Below, in pieces: positions 51,567 to 59,595 of a DNA stretch of 64,000 nucleotides (positions are counted from its first letter, which is position 1; every line of letters starts with the position of its first letter). The notes below the pieces were generated by a model. It saw only the letters and a program-made list of their open reading frames with translations. It had not been told where the DNA came from and did no database searches. Origin of the DNA: Longimicrobiales bacterium (GTDB lineage Bacteria; Gemmatimonadota; Gemmatimonadetes; Longimicrobiales; Gaopeijiaceae); the NCBI GenBank assembly GCA_029245345.1, contig JAQWPM010000021.1, positions 1-64,000 of the forward strand, given 5' to 3'. The position numbers and the translations under genes were made by a program.

Positions 51567-54227
51567 TCAGCGCGTTTGGGCGAGAGTCCGCGCAAACTCC
51601 TCAATGGTGTAGCACTCGATGACGTCGCCGACCTTGAGGTCGTTGAAGTTCAGAATACCGATTCCACACTCGAAGCTCTCACGGACTTCCTTGACGTCAT
51701 CCTTGAAGCGCTTGAGCGAGGAAATCGCACCGTCATAGACCACGATTCCCTCGCGAACAACCCGACCGTGTCCCTTCCGGTCAATGCGACCGTCCGTGAC
51801 ATACGAACCCGCGATCGTCCCGACCTTGCTGACCTTGAACACTTCGCGGACCTCAGCGCTACCCTCGACGGTCTCACGCTTCTCTGGTGAAAGAAGTCCT
51901 TCGAGCGCTGCGGTGATCTCGTCGACGGCCTCATAGATGACCTCGTACACATTGATCTCGACGTCCTCTCGCTCGGCTTGTAGTCGCGCCGCTGTCTGCG
52001 GACGGACCCGGAAGCCGATGATGACTGCACCTGCGGTCTGCGCCAGGAGTACGTCGGACTCATTGATCGCACCCACGCCGCTGTGGATGATCTCGACCTG
52101 CACTTCCTTGGTTCCGAGAGCTTCGAGCGAATCCGAAAGCGCCTGAACCGAACCGTCCACATCTCCCTTGATGACCAAGGGAAGCGTTGAGAGTTGACCG
52201 CGTGCGGCCAAAGCTCCGAAGTCTCCGAGCTTGACACCACGCTCGCGAATCCGGAGCTGCTTCTCACGATCCAGACGCTGACGCGTGCCCGCGATCTCAG
52301 CAGCCTTATCGGCCTCCATCGCCTGGAACCAGTCACCGGCCTGCGGCACCCCGCCAGCACCAAGCACCTGAACCGGCGTGGAAGGACCGGCGGCTTCGAT
52401 GGGGTGGCCTCGCTCGTCGAGCATAGCGCGGACACGCCCGTCGAACATGCCGCAGATGAACGAGTCACCCACTTTCAGTGTTCCTGCCTGTACGAGCACT
52501 GTGACCACGGCGCCCTTACCCACGTCCAACTGAGCTTCGACCACCGTACCGGTGCCTTCCCTGTTCGGGTTCGCGGTCAGCTCGAGCATCTCGGCCTGCA
52601 GAAGGACCTTGTCTAGCAACTCATCGATCCCCTGCCCCGTCTTAGCCGAGATCTCGGAGACCATGACGTCACCACCGAAGTCCTCAACATTGATCGAGTG
52701 CTGCAGGAGTTCCTGCTTCACCCGCATCGGATCCGCAGCCGGCAGATCACACTTGTTGATCGCAACGATGAGAGGCACACCGGCGTTCTTGGCGTGACTG
52801 ATCGCCTCGATCGTCTGAGGCATGACGGAGTCGTCTGCCGCAACGATCAAGATGACCACGTCGGTGATGTCCGCACCGCGAGCACGCATAGCGGTAAACG
52901 CGGCGTGACCGGGCGTATCGAGGAAAGCGACACTGCGGCCGTCCGGCAATTCGACGTGATACGCACCAATGTGCTGCGTGATGCCGCCAGCCTCACCGGC
53001 AACCACGTTCGTCTCTCGGATGCGGTCGAGGAGGAGCGTCTTACCGTGATCGACGTGACCCATCACCGTAACGACCGGCCAACGCGGCTCGAGAGACTCG
53101 GGAGCGTCTAGAATGACGTCAACGACTTCTTCGGCCTCGTACGCTTCTTCTTTCACCGCGGTGAAGTTGAACGCGTCGAGCAGCAGTTCGATCTGGTCGA
53201 AGTCCAGACGTTGATTGATTGTGACGAGCAACCCGAGGTTCTTGAACGCAGACCCGATGATCTCGGTCGACGAAACATCGACGAGCTCTGACAATTCAGC
53301 GACCGTCAGGAACTCATTGACACGAACCGTGGTGCGCTCGCGCTCCTGCTCCTCGGCATGCTGCGCCTCCTGCGCCTCGGCCTCCTCGGCAGAGATCCGG
53401 CCCTTCTTGCGACGACGCTTCTTACCGCCGCCTTTGATCTCGGCCATGACCCGCTGGATATTGGACTGCACGGAATTCTGATCGACGCCCTTCTTTCGGC
53501 TCTTCTTGCCTTTGTCCTTCTGCTCACGTCGTCCGTCAGGGGTATACCCCGAGGCTTGAATGCGAACCTGCCCGCCGGGACCCGCGCTGGCTGCAGGAGC
53601 CGGAGTCGGGCGACGAATCGTGCGGACCGCACCATCCGGAGCGCCAAGTCTCGCGGGCGCAGGTGTGTCGGCGGCGGCCGGGGCCGCGGCTTCACTCGCA
53701 GGAACGGCCTCGACGGGGTCAGCCTCAACCTCGACCTCGACGACTACTTCTTCAGCTTCGGCGGTTTCCGGCTCAGCCGTCTTTTCAGCCGCAGGAGGTT
53801 CCGCAGTCGCTACTTCTTCCACCTCGACTTCGACTTCAGCCTCGGATTCCGTGACGACATCAATATCGACCGACTCGGGCACAGCCTCGACGGACTCTTG
53901 GCCCCCAGCCTCTTCGCCTTCCGCCTCAGCCTCCGCTTCGAGCGGAGCCTCCTCGGTGGGCTCTGGTTCGGGCGTTTCTTCGACCTTGCGGCGGCGGCGG
54001 CGGCGAGTCGCCGGCGCTGCAGACTCCCCCATGGCCGCTTGAATCGCCTCAGAGGGATCTTCATGCCCCGCGCGCCGTTCCCGCTCTACCTTCGCGAGCA
54101 CCTTGGCATGCTGGCCACTGGTGATCTCCGCGTCCGCATCCGAGACAGGAATACCCATCTGGCGCAGCAAGGCGATAAGCGCCCCCACGTCGACTTTTAG
54201 TTCCTGCGCTAGCTCAATAACCCGCAT
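51567..54227 (-). CDS. infB: InfB, translation initiation factor IF-2
   Basis: GTPase that places fMet-tRNA on the 30S subunit. The 886 residues begin with an IF2_N-type helical unit (MRVIELAQELKVDVGALIAL), followed by a 200-residue acidic Glu/Val/Ala linker. Lys-rich and Arg-rich segments and a second IF2_N (RVNEFLTVAELSELVDVSS near 305) follow. The G domain has PVVTVMGHVDHGKTLLLD near 385, DTPGHAAF and NKCD. Domains II-IV run to the C-terminus. It follows ylxQ and precedes ylxP. Confidence 0.96.
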   Translation of the reverse strand: MRVIELAQELKVDVGALIALLRQMGIPVSDADAEITSGQHAKVLAKVERERRAGHEDPSEAIQAAMGESAAPATRRRRRRKVEETPEPEPTEEAPLEAEAEAEGEEAGGQESVEAVPESVDIDVVTESEAEVEVEVEEVATAEPPAAEKTAEPETAEAEEVVVEVEVEADPVEAVPASEAAAPAAADTPAPARLGAPDGAVRTIRRPTPAPAASAGPGGQVRIQASGYTPDGRREQKDKGKKSRKKGVDQNSVQSNIQRVMAEIKGGGKKRRRKKGRISAEEAEAQEAQHAEEQERERTTVRVNEFLTVAELSELVDVSSTEIIGSAFKNLGLLVTINQRLDFDQIELLLDAFNFTAVKEEAYEAEEVVDVILDAPESLEPRWPVVTVMGHVDHGKTLLLDRIRETNVVAGEAGGITQHIGAYHVELPDGRSVAFLDTPGHAAFTAMRARGADITDVVILIVAADDSVMPQTIEAISHAKNAGVPLIVAINKCDLPAADPMRVKQELLQHSINVEDFGGDVMVSEISAKTGQGIDELLDKVLLQAEMLELTANPNREGTGTVVEAQLDVGKGAVVTVLVQAGTLKVGDSFICGMFDGRVRAMLDERGHPIEAAGPSTPVQVLGAGGVPQAGDWFQAMEADKAAEIAGTRQRLDREKQLRIRERGVKLGDFGALAARGQLSTLPLVIKGDVDGSVQALSDSLEALGTKEVQVEIIHSGVGAINESDVLLAQTAGAVIIGFRVRPQTAARLQAEREDVEINVYEVIYEAVDEITAALEGLLSPEKRETVEGSAEVREVFKVSKVGTIAGSYVTDGRIDRKGHGRVVREGIVVYDGAISSLKRFKDDVKEVRESFECGIGILNFNDLKVGDVIECYTIEEFARTLAQTR

Positions 54228-54234
54228 ACTGTCG

Positions 54235-54567
54235 CTAATCCTCTACTTCGCTGGCTGCTTCGAGATAATCCAGAAGCAGTTTTGCGAACGATTCGTCTGT
54301 CACTGCTATCGCCGAAGTCGGACCCTTCCCGATCGCAGCGCCCAACGTGGCTCGATCCCCCAACACTGCCTGAGGGATCGGCCGCTTCACCATCAATTTC
54401 CTAACCTTATCCATCTGGACACTCGAAGCGTCCCTAGCCACCAAAACCAATCGGGCCTCGCCCCTACGGATTGATCGGCGCGTAGCATCCGTGCCTGGAG
54501 CCACTGCGCCGGCCCGTCGGGCCAGGCCCAAGAGCCGAAAGGCGCTAGGCCTCTGGCTCTCCTTCAT
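54235..54567 (-). CDS. ylxQ: YlxQ, L7Ae/L30e-like RNA-binding protein
   Basis: A 110-residue L7Ae-family protein: AFRLLGLARRAGAVAPGTD, VRKLMVKRPIPQAVLGDRATL and AIAVTDESFAKLLLDYLEA. In B. subtilis YlxQ sits between ylxR and infB; here its start lies 23 bases inside nusA, so ylxR (DUF448) is absent from its usual place. Kink-turn RNA binding is inferred from the family. RLVLVARDASSVQMDKVR carries the L7Ae core. Confidence 0.88.
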   Translation of the reverse strand: MKESQRPSAFRLLGLARRAGAVAPGTDATRRSIRRGEARLVLVARDASSVQMDKVRKLMVKRPIPQAVLGDRATLGAAIGKGPTSAIAVTDESFAKLLLDYLEAASEVED

Positions 54568-55984
54568 CCGTCTCCTCCGGGGCTTCGGCTACCGCCTCTT
54601 CCCCGGACTCCTTTCCATCAACCTCGGCCGTCACTTCTGCAAGCTCACCCACTGGCTCTTCAGCCGCCGCTTCCTCGCCCTCAGCCGCATCGCCCTCGAC
54701 GACCGTCAACTCGTCGATCAACTGTAAGAGTCGATCGGCGTCCGGCTCGCCAAGTCCTTCAATCACAAGGAAATCCCGACGCTCCAGGTCAATGATCTGC
54801 AAAAAAGTATCATATCCAGCGTCCCGGAGAGCCGCCAGAGTCGGAAGCTCCAGATCCAGCTCAGAAAGCGGGAAATCCGCAGTCTCATACTGATCTTCAG
54901 GGGACACTGTAAGGAGGGCCAAGTCCTGGCCCTTTTCGAGCCACTCACGCGACCCGTAGAGGTCCAGCTGCCACCCGATTAGCTGAGACGCGAGTCGCAC
55001 ATTTTGTCCGTTTCGTCCGATCGCCAGCGAGAGCTGATCCTCGTCCACGATCGCAGTGATGACCTGACGCTCGACGTCACTGATGACCTTAGACACCCGA
55101 GCGGGGGCCAAAGCCCGACGGGCGAAGACTTCGGTGTCCGGATGCCACGGCACGATATCGATTCGCTCACCGCCCAACTCGGAAACAACCGCCTGGACCC
55201 GAGTACCCTTGAGCCCTACGCAGGCGCCCACAGGATCGATCGACTCGTCAGAGCTGTACACCGCGATCTTCGTGCGCCCACCGACCTCTCGAGCGATCTC
55301 CCGAATGTCGACGATACCCTGATGGATCTCAGGGACCTCGAGCTTAAAGAGCGCAGCAACGAACAGAGGATCGGCCCGGGACAAGATCAGACGAGGGCCC
55401 TTCGGCGTCTCGTCTACTTTCTTAAGCACCGCACGGATCGGATCACCCTGACGGAAACGCTCGCGCGGATTTTGGTCTTTCCACGGGATGATCGCATCGG
55501 CATCCCTGGAACGATTCAGTAAAACGACGAGCTTGCCCCTTTCGGTCTGCTGGACTTCACCGGAGAGGAGTTCGCCAACCTCGCCGGTGAACTCGTCCCG
55601 GATGCGCTCGCGCTCGGTTTCCCGAACTCGCTGCACAATGCGCTGTTTCACGGCCATCACAGCATTTCGGCCGAACTCCTGAAAGTTCACCGGAATTTCC
55701 ATGACGTCTCCGACTTCGAAGGTCTCATCATCCCAGTGAGCCTCTTCGAGCGAAATCTCACACGCGGAGTCTTCGACCTCAGCTACGACGCGACGAAGCA
55801 CCACCATGTCGAACTCGCCGGTGATGTCGTTGATGTCGATTTCAGCCTGCACGGTGGGACCATAGATCCTTCCGAGGCCAGCAAGCATACCGTCCTTGAC
55901 GAGATCGGTCATCTCGTCGTCGGTCAGGTTCTTGGTGGCCGCAACATCTCTAAACGCCGCAACGATCAGGGCCGCGTTCGCCAT
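54545..55984 (-). CDS. nusA: NusA, transcription elongation/antitermination factor
   Basis: Binds RNA polymerase to regulate pausing, termination and antitermination. The 479 residues contain the N-terminal RNAP-binding domain (~1-135), S1 (~136-200, RESGEVQQTERGKLVVLLN-like region), KH1 and KH2 (DPVGACVGLKGTRVQAVV near 250; LSLAIGRNGQNVRLASQL near 325). A C-terminal helix-hairpin-helix unit (FLVIEGLGEPDADRLL) and a long acidic tail follow. It is 10 bases downstream of rimP. Confidence 0.95.
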   Translation of the reverse strand: MANAALIVAAFRDVAATKNLTDDEMTDLVKDGMLAGLGRIYGPTVQAEIDINDITGEFDMVVLRRVVAEVEDSACEISLEEAHWDDETFEVGDVMEIPVNFQEFGRNAVMAVKQRIVQRVRETERERIRDEFTGEVGELLSGEVQQTERGKLVVLLNRSRDADAIIPWKDQNPRERFRQGDPIRAVLKKVDETPKGPRLILSRADPLFVAALFKLEVPEIHQGIVDIREIAREVGGRTKIAVYSSDESIDPVGACVGLKGTRVQAVVSELGGERIDIVPWHPDTEVFARRALAPARVSKVISDVERQVITAIVDEDQLSLAIGRNGQNVRLASQLIGWQLDLYGSREWLEKGQDLALLTVSPEDQYETADFPLSELDLELPTLAALRDAGYDTFLQIIDLERRDFLVIEGLGEPDADRLLQLIDELTVVEGDAAEGEEAAAEEPVGELAEVTAEVDGKESGEEAVAEAPEETDEGEPEA

Positions 55985-55994
55985 TTCTATTCCC

Positions 55995-56486
55995 TCACTT
56001 CCAGGTGAAGACCAGGTGCGCTTTCCGGATCTTCGATCGCGGAACCGTCACCTCGTCACCATTGGCCAGCCGAAGCACAACTGCCTCTGCCTCGCCCTCC
56101 TTTTTTTCTAATCCAAGGAGCTCGCCCTCAAGCCTAGTCGCTCGATCAGCCAGCACCCCGTCTCCGTTCACAGCGATTTTCTCGCCGCGAAATCGTTCAA
56201 AATCTTGCGACTTCGTCAACGGACGATCCAGTCCCGGAGACGAAACCTCGAGCACATACCTCTCAGACAACCCTTCATGCTCATCCAACCAAGCCTCGAG
56301 AGCCCGGCTCACCACGGCGCAGTCGTCAACATTGACGCCCTCTCCCGGTAGCGAGTCCGGCCTATCGATCCGCAACTGCAACTGAGGCCGCCTCTTGCTG
56401 CCACCCCAGCGCAGTTCAACGAGCTCGTAGCCGAGGTCTTCCACCCTGGCTTCGAGGTCACGCTCAACTTTCGCTACAGCGCGCAT
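55995..56486 (-). CDS. rimP: RimP, ribosome maturation factor
   Basis: 30S assembly factor. The start is ATG 56486 with GGGAG six bases upstream, giving 163 residues that begin MRAVAKVERDLEARVEDLGY, the typical RimP opening. An upstream ATG at 56528 has its GGGGG only one base away. Features are YELVELRWGGSKRRPQLQLR, VDDCAVVSRALEAWLDE, YVLEVSSPGLDRPLTKSQDF and the C-terminal SH3-like DEVTVPRSKIRKAHLV. It heads the rimP-nusA-infB operon. Confidence 0.92.
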   Translation of the reverse strand: MRAVAKVERDLEARVEDLGYELVELRWGGSKRRPQLQLRIDRPDSLPGEGVNVDDCAVVSRALEAWLDEHEGLSERYVLEVSSPGLDRPLTKSQDFERFRGEKIAVNGDGVLADRATRLEGELLGLEKKEGEAEAVVLRLANGDEVTVPRSKIRKAHLVFTWK

Positions 56487-56550
56487 CAACGGCTCCCAAT
56501 CAACAGGGGTACACCGCCGGAGCGACATACCCCCAAAATTCTCATCGAAC

Positions 56551-56580
56551 AAAAAAGCGGGGGCGGAACTGCTCCCCCAC
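56551..56580 (-). terminator. Rho-independent terminator after the coiled-coil gene
   Basis: Minus-strand GTGGGGG at 56580-56574 pairs with CCCCCGC at 56563-56557 (one G-U pair) around a ten-base loop and is followed by six U at 56556-56551. It lies between the coiled-coil gene and rimP, so the rimP operon should have its own promoter just downstream, in the short leader. Confidence 0.8.
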
Positions 56581-56704
56581 TTCAAAAATCCGCCCGATGG
56601 CGGCCCCTTCCTGCGCGATAATATAGGCGAGGCCCGAAATGCACTCAAGGTTGGCGTTCCGGGCCTCTCGGTTGATACTCCGTCGTGGACTCCTCCGCGC
56701 CTTC

Positions 56705-57082
56705 TTACGCTTCAGTTGATTGGCCTTCTGCCGCGACCGCAGCGGAGCCGTCACCCTCCGCCTCCGCAGTAGTGTCATCCCCCTTTAGGTGGGCCTCGAG
56801 CGCACTGACTCGATCCTTCACAGCATCAACGGCGTCGCGAAGCCCGTCGAACTCCTTCTGATGCACAAGGTCGAGCTTCTCTTTAGCACCTTCCGCGGCC
56901 ATATGGGCTTTGTCCAGAGCATCTTTCATGACCTCCTTGGCGCGGTCTGTGGACAGATCTCCGCGCTCGCGCGCTTCATTGATCGTCTCCTCCAAGGCTT
57001 CCTTGAACGCGGACAGGACCCCGATTCCTTGCTTAATACCGTCGGACACCTTGTCCTTGGCACTTTTCGTGTCGTCAGTCAT
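56705..57082 (-). CDS. Helical coiled-coil protein, phasin-like, unknown
   Basis: A 125-residue, highly charged helical protein: SAKDKVSDGIKQGIGVLS, AFKEALEETINEARERGDLS, DRAKEVMKDALDKAHMAAEG and VDAVKDRVSALEAHLKGDD. The tail is Ala/Glu-rich. The heptad spacing and DxxxE pattern resemble phasins and apolipoprotein-like helix proteins that coat granules, but no phaC or other polyester gene is here. It has its own terminator. I do not assign a family. Confidence 0.75.
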   Translation of the reverse strand: MTDDTKSAKDKVSDGIKQGIGVLSAFKEALEETINEARERGDLSTDRAKEVMKDALDKAHMAAEGAKEKLDLVHQKEFDGLRDAVDAVKDRVSALEAHLKGDDTTAEAEGDGSAAVAAEGQSTEA

Positions 57083-57171
57083 GACAACCCCTTAGGTCAA
57101 TTGGCTTGGCAGCGTTTCGCCACTCCCAAACCCTACGTAATTCGTGGACGATGTGCTTCAACACAAGGTGT

Positions 57172-58461
57172 CTAATCAGACCCATCGTCTTCGCGAACAA
57201 TCTTCGCTCCAAGCGCAGACAGTCGACTGTCGATGGACTCATAACCCCGTTCGATCTGGCGGATATTGCGAATCCGACTCGTGCCGTGGGCACCTAGTGC
57301 GGCGATCAAGAGTGCCATGCCCGCTCGAATGTCAGGACTCTCAACCACACCAGCCTGCAATGGAGTCGGGCCGACAACTACAGCTCGGTGCGGGTCGCAT
57401 AGGATGATGGAGGCGCCCATCCCGACCAGCTTGTCGGTGAAGAACATTCGCGATTCGAACATCTTTTCGTGGAGCAACACGGTGCCCTTGCACTGTGTTG
57501 CCGCCACGACTGCGATCGAGGTCAGGTCCGCCGGGAATGCGGGCCACGGCCCGTCGTCGAGCTTAGGCACGTGACCAAATGCGTCGTTTTGCACCACGTG
57601 TTCGGCTGATCCGTTGACGTGTAGGTCGGTGCCATCGATCTCGCAGTTGATCCCGAGGCGACGAAACCCCAAGAGCGTCGAGTCGAGATGCTCAATTGGA
57701 GCACCCTCGATGATGAGATCGCTGCCAGTCACCGCGGCCAAGCCGATGAACGATCCCGTTTCGATGTGGTCCGCTCCGATGGTGTACTCTGCACCATGGA
57801 TCTCATCCACACCCTCGATTTCGAGGATGTGCGTTCCGATACCGCTGATTCGAGCGCCCATGGCATTCAGGAGGTGACACAAATCCTGAACGTGTGGCTC
57901 AGATGCCGTGTTCCGAATGCGCGTCATCCCCTTGGCGCCGACGGCGGCCATGATCGCGTTCTCGCTCCCCGTGACCGACGGCTCATCAAGGAATATGTCC
58001 GCGCCGGCCAGCCGATCCGCAAAGATCGTGAAATCACCGCTCAACTCGACCGTGGCCCCGAGGGCCTCGAACGCGAGGAAGTGTGTGTCCATTCGCCTTC
58101 GCCCGATGACATCACCACCCGGCGGCGGAAGCTGGACGTGACCGAAGCGCGCCAAAAGTGGGCCCGCCAAGAGGAGGGACGCACGAATGCGCTCTGCCAG
58201 GTCTCGGTCCACCGCGCCTGTTCGCACACCTGATGCGTCGACCACGACGGTGTTGGGCCCGTCCCAACGCACATCAGCACCCAATGAGGTGACGATCTCG
58301 AGGAAGGTCAGAACATCCCGAATGCGCGGAATGTTGTGCAGTGTGACCGGCTCGGATGCGAGCACTGTCGCCGCGAGACACGGAAGAGCTGCGTTCTTAT
58401 TACCGGCTGGGCGGATTCGTCCTTCAAGGCGAAGTCCCCCTTCGACCGCAAATGTCCCCAT
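57172..58461 (-). CDS. murA: MurA, UDP-GlcNAc enolpyruvyltransferase (Asp in place of Cys115)
   Basis: First committed step of peptidoglycan synthesis. I start it at ATG 58461, giving 429 residues and a canonical opening MGTFAVEGGLRLEGRIRP; ATG 58578 has a better ribosome binding site (GGAG, six bases) and would add a 39-residue extension. AGNKNAALPC holds the catalytic Lys. In RASLLLAGPLLARFGHV followed by PPPGGDVIGRRR the residue equivalent to E. coli Cys115 is Asp117 (codon GAT at 58113-58111), the fosfomycin-insensitive form known in mycobacteria and chlamydiae. ENAIMAAV and GYESIDSRLSALG complete the C-terminal lobe. Confidence 0.95.
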   Translation of the reverse strand: MGTFAVEGGLRLEGRIRPAGNKNAALPCLAATVLASEPVTLHNIPRIRDVLTFLEIVTSLGADVRWDGPNTVVVDASGVRTGAVDRDLAERIRASLLLAGPLLARFGHVQLPPPGGDVIGRRRMDTHFLAFEALGATVELSGDFTIFADRLAGADIFLDEPSVTGSENAIMAAVGAKGMTRIRNTASEPHVQDLCHLLNAMGARISGIGTHILEIEGVDEIHGAEYTIGADHIETGSFIGLAAVTGSDLIIEGAPIEHLDSTLLGFRRLGINCEIDGTDLHVNGSAEHVVQNDAFGHVPKLDDGPWPAFPADLTSIAVVAATQCKGTVLLHEKMFESRMFFTDKLVGMGASIILCDPHRAVVVGPTPLQAGVVESPDIRAGMALLIAALGAHGTSRIRNIRQIERGYESIDSRLSALGAKIVREDDGSD

Positions 58462-58751
58462 AGTCTCCGAAAATCGGGGTGGTGCAGAGGCGTGCGGAGC
58501 CTTGGGCTGGATCGCTTGAGGCGCCCACGCGGGCCCCGGAAGATACCGCTCGTCGCCCTTCCATACCAACCGACTCATCATCCCCTCCCCCACCGAATTC
58601 ATATGCCTGACGGCACGGATCCCGAAGCCGCCTATGGAGACCCTCTCCATGTTTCTGAATAAGTGCAGGATGCGTGCCGAAGCTGTCTTGCTCGGTGTCA
58701 CGCTACCGTCTTAAGATCGCTTGTCCTGCCCCCACTCAACTGCCGACGCCC

Positions 58752-59202
58752 ATGCGCCTCAGCGACTTTCTACGATCCGATTTTGTCGTCCCCGACCTGC
58801 AGGGTCGAGATGTGGAGAGCGCCGCAGAAGAACTCTCGTTCGGCGCGGCTCAAGCCGGTATTGCAAGCCAAGAAGTCATTGCTGGGAAGCTCCTTGCACG
58901 CGAGCGCTCACATCCCACGGCCATAGGGGCGGGTCTCGCCATTCCGCACGCGACGGCCCCTGGCATGTTCCCGTCTGCCCCCGGGGTGGCGCTCGCGAGT
59001 AGTCCCGTCACATTTGGGTCAGCGGACGATGGACGCGGTGCGGGTCTTCTTTGTGCTCCTGTCGCCTCCGGGCACTGAGCGCCAGCACGTGAAGCTTCTG
59101 GCCCGCATCTGTCGGTTGGTTCGCCAAGACAACTTCGTTGATCGACTAGAAGAGGCCGCCGTGGTCGAGGTCATAGAATCAGAGGACGCATTGCTCGTAT
59201 GA
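58752..59202 (+). pseudogene. ptsN: PtsN-like PTS EIIA(Ntr) with one-base frameshift
   Basis: Nitrogen-type EIIA, a phosphorelay regulator. The first frame from ATG 58752 reads MRLSDFLRSDFVVPDL, then EELSFGAAQAGIASQEVIAG and AGLAIPHATAPGM with the phospho-His. Near 59028-59033 it shifts, ending early at 59078. The next frame continues with AVRVFFVLLSPPGTERQHVK, LLARICRLVRQDNFVDRLEE and EVIESEDALLV to a stop at 59202. Removing one G from the GATGGAC there restores a single ~149-residue PtsN. The repaired stop overlaps the next ATG as ATGA. It may be a sequencing/assembly error, a fresh mutation or a programmed shift. Confidence 0.8.
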
Positions 59203-59573
59203 GTGACCGACCCGAGACACGCCTCCTCGTTGCCGTGATCAACGACCCAGAGAAAGTCGATGAAATCCTCTCTGGGTTCGTCGAATTAGGCATCACCGGC
59301 GCAACCGTCCTGCAGAGCGAGGGCATGGGGAGTGTCTTGTCCCACGATATCCCGATTTTCGCAGGCCTGCAGACCCTCATTAGCGGCTCGAAACCACAGA
59401 ATAGGATGATCTTCAGCGTCGTCCCCCTGGAAAGAGTCGACTCCGTAATCGCGTTGATGCAGGAGATCATGGGAAACCTGGCTGCGCCAGCGACCGGAAT
59501 CGTGTTCACGCTGCCCGTGGATCGGGTCGTCGGCCTCGCTCCGGAGTTGGGGGACGAAGGCAGCCCCATTTGA
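59199..59573 (+). CDS. PII-like signalling protein
   Basis: A 124-residue ferredoxin-like-fold protein with PII-family strands: TRLLVAVINDPEKVDEILS, FVELGITGATVLQSEGMGS, RMIFSVVPLERVDSVIALM and TGIVFTLPVDRVVGL. The middle (HDIPIFAGLQTLISGSKPQ) takes the place of the T-loop and lacks the Tyr of GlnB/GlnK, so it resembles PII-like transporter regulators. Its ATG overlaps the ptsN stop, and the antiporter gene follows after 22 bases. Regulation of that antiporter is inferred. Confidence 0.75.
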   Translation: MSDRPETRLLVAVINDPEKVDEILSGFVELGITGATVLQSEGMGSVLSHDIPIFAGLQTLISGSKPQNRMIFSVVPLERVDSVIALMQEIMGNLAAPATGIVFTLPVDRVVGLAPELGDEGSPI

Positions 59574-59595
59574 TGGGTCCATCCCGGTAGATCGA

